Source: Cupriavidus sp. IDO (GTDB taxonomy: Bacteria > Pseudomonadota > Gammaproteobacteria > Burkholderiales > Burkholderiaceae). Taken from it: 64,000 nucleotides of DNA. Under the pieces are notes generated by a model. The model saw only the letters and a program-made list of their open reading frames with translations, was not told the DNA's origin and ran no database searches. Shown here piece by piece: positions 61,171 through 64,000 of this stretch (position 1 is the stretch's first letter; each line of letters starts with the position of its first letter). Location: assembly GCF_000812465.1 (NCBI RefSeq), contig NZ_JWMA01000029.1:80460-144459 (forward strand). Reading direction: 5' to 3'. A program made the translations under genes and the position numbers.

Positions 61171-61503
61171 ATGAGCACCGATTATCGATTCATGTCCGCC
61201 GTAGCGGGCCGCAGCCATGACCATCAGCAGACGGTCAACATCCAGCGGGAAGCTGGGCAGCACGTCTCGGAGGAGAGCCGAGGACAGGCTGCCGTCATCA
61301 TCGGCAACACCCCCGGCCTCGCACAGAAGATCGGATATGTAGGGCACGGCCTGTCCGCAGCAGCCGCGCAGCAGGTAGCGCACCTTGAGAGCCAGAAGGC
61401 CGGGTATGTGCACCAAGGCGCTGGCGCGTCGCTGGTCATTGACGAGGCATACCCGCAGGGGCACCCGATGCGCAAGCGTTGGGTATCCCACGGCTGCCGC
61501 TGA
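61171..61503 (+). CDS. Small protein of unknown function, last gene of the element
   Basis: A 110-residue protein with His, Gln and Gly-rich composition (RSHDHQQTVNIQREAGQHVS, IGYVGHGLSAAAAQQVAHLE). TAGGAGA lies eight bases before the ATG. It ends 131 bases before the right attachment repeat. Family not recognised. Confidence 0.55.
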   Translation: MSTDYRFMSAVAGRSHDHQQTVNIQREAGQHVSEESRGQAAVIIGNTPGLAQKIGYVGHGLSAAAAQQVAHLESQKAGYVHQGAGASLVIDEAYPQGHPMRKRWVSHGCR

Positions 61504-61634
61504 TTGCTGGCCCCGGCCTAAAAATGCGCTGGCTGTTCGCGCACGGTTTGATGGGCTGGCGCAAGCTGCTACACTGCGAGTCATCACCGGGCAGGTGTCA
61601 CAGCCCGGAAACCCGCATGAACACTAGGAAAGCC

Positions 61635-61705
61635 CGAATCCCTCCGTCTCCGCCAGCAATGGCGGCGAAACCCCGGAAGATCGCGGTCTTCCGGGGTTTT
61701 GTTTT
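61635..61705 (+). repeat. attR: right boundary repeat of the element
   Basis: Repeats the 3' 21 bases of tRNA-Ser (61635-61655), the following GCAATGGCGGCGAA segment and the terminator hairpin (61671-61696 plus T tract). It carries one extra A relative to attL. The upstream tRNA body is absent, as expected for attR. Confidence 0.9.
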
Positions 61706-61740
61706 TTGTGGCTCCGGATTTCCGCCGGCCGGTTGCGTGT

Positions 61741-62248
61741 GTACCTTACACAAACGATCGGAGCCCACACCGTACCCGAGCTTCGAGGCCGACCACCTGG
61801 GCGGCCTGTCGGCCTGGCGCGGCAAGTCGGCAAGTCGCAGGGCTCGGTGACGCTTGATCGCGCGGCGAAGAGCGGCGCCGTCGAAGTCACGACCGACATC
61901 GCATCGGTCGGCACCGGTAACACGACGCTCGACGAGCAGCTGCAGACGGCCGACTTCTTCGATGCGGCGAAGTACCCGAAAGCGCCCAACAAGGGCACGA
62001 TCAAGTTCGACGGCGACAAGCCGGCCTCGGTCGTCGGCAACTTGACGCTGCACGGCGTGACCAAGCCGCTGACACTTAAAATCAACGCGTTCAAATGCAT
62101 GCCGCACCCGATGCTCAAGCGCGAGGTATGCGGCGTCGACGCGGTGGGTGAGTTCGATCGCGCCGACTTCGGCGTTGATTTCGGCAAGGCGTACGGCTTC
62201 AACATGAAGACCAAGCTGCTGATTACAGCCGAAGCGCTCAAGCAGTAA
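61741..62248 (+). pseudogene. yceI-family gene, 5'-truncated and frameshifted
   Basis: The C-terminal three quarters of a YceI-like lipocalin-fold periplasmic protein are clear: [59 protein letters not shown] and [14 protein letters not shown], to the TAA at 62246. The preceding part ([18 protein letters not shown], about 61770-61827) is in another frame; a single missing T near 61826 would restore it. Further upstream more indels are needed, and no signal peptide is left before the attR boundary. YceI proteins bind isoprenoid lipids. The gene is surely inactive as it stands. Confidence 0.8.
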
Positions 62249-62549
62249 GCCGCCTCTTTGCGGCGCGCGTCGTCATCGAGCCTTTAGTCGTCCATATTGT
62301 TCCGCACGTCATGGCGGACCGCGTTTGCGACAAAACACATCTAGGTGGCGGATGCGTTCATGGGCAGGATTCAACCTCTTCTGATCGTTCTATTGATGGC
62401 AATGATGCGTTTTAGCGCACGACATATGCAAGAGATCGTTGCCCATATAGCATTTTGCTCATCACCTGCACCAGCGCTGATTTGTTAGTCAAAGCCTATC
62501 GTGCGGGTTTCCGGCAAGCGCATCGTCTGACACTTCGGAGATAAATCTC
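62249..62549. other. Gap of 301 bases without a recognisable gene
   Basis: Between the yceI remnant and the azoreductase gene. It is AT-richer than the surroundings and has no frame with a ribosome binding site and start. It may hold the azoreductase promoter or decayed regulator DNA, but I cannot identify either. Confidence 0.5.
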
Positions 62550-63155
62550 ATGAAATTGCTACACGTAGATTCCAGCATCCTCGGGCAAGGCTCCGTCAGT
62601 CGTGATCTGTCAGCAGAGGTAGTCGCGACCTTCCAGGCCAGCCATCCCGACCTTGTGATCACTCGTCTCGACCTCGCCGCCACACCGATCGGCCATCTCA
62701 CGGCGGGGCACCTCGCGGCCGCGCAAGGCGCTCCGGTCGACGAGGCATTGAAGTCTGACATTGCCGTGGGCCAGGCCGCGCTCGAGGCGTTCCTGGCCGC
62801 CGACATCGTGGTCATCGGCGCGCCGATGTACAACCTTGGCGTGCCGTCTCAACTGAAGGCCTGGATCGACCGCATCTCTGTCGCCGGCAAGACTTTCCGC
62901 TACGGCGAGCACGGCCCGGTGGGACTGTGTGGCGGCAAGAAGCTGATCATCGCCTCGTCGCGGGGTGGGGTTTACAGCGAAGGCTCGCCCGCCGCCATGT
63001 TCGATCACCAGGAGACCTATCTGAAGGCGGCCTTCGGCTTTCTGGGCATCACGGACATCACCTTCATTCGCGCGGAAGGTGTGGCGATGGGTCCGGAGGC
63101 ACGCAGTGGGGCCATCGCCTCGGCGAAGAAAGAGACCGCCGCGCTCGCTGCGTGA
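62550..63155 (+). CDS. azoR: FMN-dependent NADH azoreductase
   Basis: A 201-residue flavodoxin-like quinone/azo reductase of the AzoR type. It starts [20 protein letters not shown], the FMN phosphate-binding loop being in [10 protein letters not shown], and has [20 protein letters not shown] and [11 protein letters not shown], which line the flavin. GGAGATA lies upstream of the ATG. Such enzymes reduce quinones and azo compounds with NADH. An efflux pump gene follows on the same strand, so the pair may deal with an electrophile or drug. Confidence 0.93.
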   Translation: MKLLHVDSSILGQGSVSRDLSAEVVATFQASHPDLVITRLDLAATPIGHLTAGHLAAAQGAPVDEALKSDIAVGQAALEAFLAADIVVIGAPMYNLGVPSQLKAWIDRISVAGKTFRYGEHGPVGLCGGKKLIIASSRGGVYSEGSPAAMFDHQETYLKAAFGFLGITDITFIRAEGVAMGPEARSGAIASAKKETAALAA

Positions 63156-63201
63156 CATAGCACCGCCCGCACCCGTTTGACCAGGACAAAGGAGCCCCCG
63201 C

Positions 63202-63948
63202 ATGACCCATTCCATCCACGGCGACAAACGCTGGCTGGCGCTGATCGTTCTGTGTCTCGGCGTGCTCATGATCGTGCTCGATACGACGATCGTGAACGTT
63301 GCCTTGCCGTCGATCGCCGCGGACCTCGGCTTTAGCGAGACCTCGCTGGTGTGGGTGGTCAATGCCTACATGCAGACCTTCGGCGGCTTCTTGCTGCTGG
63401 GCGGCAGGCTGGGCGATCTTTACGGCTACCGCAAGCTGTTCCTCGGCGGCATTACGTTGTTTACGCTGGCGTCGCTCGCATGCGGCGTGGCGAATTCGCA
63501 AATCCTGCTGGTATGCGCACGTGCCGTGCAGGGGTTGGGCGGCGCGGTCGTCTCCGCTGTTTCGCTGTCGCTGATCATGAATGTGTTCACCGGGACCGGC
63601 GAACGGGCCAAGGCGATGGGCGTGTACGGCTTTGTCTGCGCGGGGGGCGGCAGCATCGGCGTATTGCTCGGCGGTCTGCTGACCAACCTGCTGAGCTGGC
63701 ACTGGATCTTTCTCGTCAACCTGCCCATTGGCATCGCCGTCTCTGCGCTGTGTGTCGCGCTCTTGCCGTCAGCACGCGGCCATGCTCATGGCGAACGGCT
63801 CGACGTGGCCGGCGCGGTGACGGTGACGGCTTCGCTGATGCTAGCCGTGTACGCAGTCGTGAACGGCAATGAAGCGGGCTGGACCTCGGCGCAGACGCTG
63901 GGCTGCGTATTCCGGCCGATCGTGACCAGTCATTCCGGATTATCGTGA
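63202..63948 (+). pseudogene. DHA2-type MFS efflux transporter, 3'-truncated by an IS end
   Basis: The N-terminal half of a 14-helix drug:H+ antiporter: MIVLDTTIVNVALPSIAADL (helix 1 motif D1), GGRLGDLYGYRKLF (motif A), ARAVQGLGGAVVSA and GGSIGVLLGGLLTNLLSWHW (motif C-like). The family sequence ends near GWTSAQTLG at about 63903; the last 13 codons to the stop at 63946 lie in repeat DNA. The rest of the transporter is missing. AAGGAG precedes the ATG. Confidence 0.82.
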
Positions 63949-63994
63949 CCACGGATTCCGGCATCGTGACCGGCATTTCCGGTTTATCGTGACC
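63909..63994. mobile_element. Array of four about 22-base repeats, probable insertion-sequence end
   Basis: Four copies of ATTCCGG-N1-3-ATCGTGACC (the last reads TTTCCGG), with the ATCGTGACC part at 63919, 63942, 63963 and 63986. Spacing is about 21-23 bases. Multiple terminal repeats of this length are typical of IS21-family ends, where the transposase binds. The array interrupts the efflux gene and presumably continues into a transposase beyond the window. Confidence 0.65.
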
Positions 63995-64000
63995 AGCCGT

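Larger units (their letters stand above)
54092..61705. mobile_element. Integrated genetic element of about 7.5 kb at tRNA-Ser(GCU)
   Basis: Bounded by near-identical repeats (54092-54160 and 61635-61705) and headed by a tyrosine integrase directly after the tRNA. The cargo is an AT-richer unknown gene, a serine recombinase and seven small unrecognised genes, all on the plus strand. I recognise no replication, conjugation, primase or phage structural gene. It could be a satellite-like or mobilisable element, or a reduced remnant with its borders intact. Ribosome binding sites of the small genes share a GGAGA core. Confidence 0.88.

Noticed and set aside
61479..61850. Open frame crossing attR into the yceI remnant
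   Set aside because: It has no ribosome binding site and runs through a tRNA end and a terminator hairpin; only its last part resembles YceI, as expected for a chance fusion with a pseudogene.
63909..63994. Regular repeats as a possible CRISPR array
   Set aside because: The units are about 22 bases with only a few variable bases between conserved parts, too short for spacers; they fit an insertion-sequence end.

Overview
The window is about 64 kb of high-GC chromosome from a betaproteobacterium of the Burkholderiaceae. Protein sequences and gene order (lolC-lolD, hexR/edd, pyrG-kdsA-eno-ftsB, cysS, accA-tilS-lysC) look like Cupriavidus/Ralstonia. This placement rests on recognition of families and gene order, not on a database search.

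Positions 1-54,000 are dense core genome. Blocks in order: lipoprotein release and tatD, followed by a comEC broken by an internal deletion; the Entner-Doudoroff pair hexR/edd with gluconokinase, with two matching palindromes in the divergent promoter region; the Anbu proteasome-like cluster (circularly permuted ATP-grasp, alpha-E, transglutaminase, Anbu peptidase); pyrG-kdsA-DUF1330-eno-ftsB; Hsp33, gamma carbonic anhydrase, a DUF455 ferritin-like protein, an acyl-CoA synthetase and a hydrolase; a flavin reductase, a PHP phosphatase, a Sua5/YciO protein and an M50 protease; dapA-bamC and a metallo-beta-lactamase-fold gene; an Ala/Pro-rich lipoprotein; a JmjC-type ribosomal hydroxylase divergent from slyD; mutS with a coupled phosphoesterase; usp, ppk2 and a DUF465 gene; suhB divergent from a TrmJ-like methyltransferase; cysE, lpxH, two cyclophilins and a TPR protein; then cysS, a DNA glycosylase, accA, tilS and lysC.

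A tRNA-Ser(GCU) gene at 54,019-54,112 is the integration site of a compact element of about 7.5 kb (54,092-61,705). It is bounded by near-identical 69-71 bp repeats made of the tRNA 3' end plus its terminator. The element carries a tyrosine integrase next to the tRNA, an AT-richer 404-residue unknown protein with an R-x4-H (HEPN-like) motif, a serine recombinase preceded by short repeats, and a train of small unrecognised genes with similar GGAGA ribosome binding sites, including a probable winged-helix protein coupled to a zinc-ribbon protein. I recognise no replication, conjugation or capsid gene in it.

Beyond the right repeat the DNA is decayed accessory sequence: a 5'-truncated, frameshifted yceI, an intact azoreductase gene, and a DHA2-type efflux gene cut off by an array of about 22-bp repeats that looks like the end of an insertion sequence continuing past the window.
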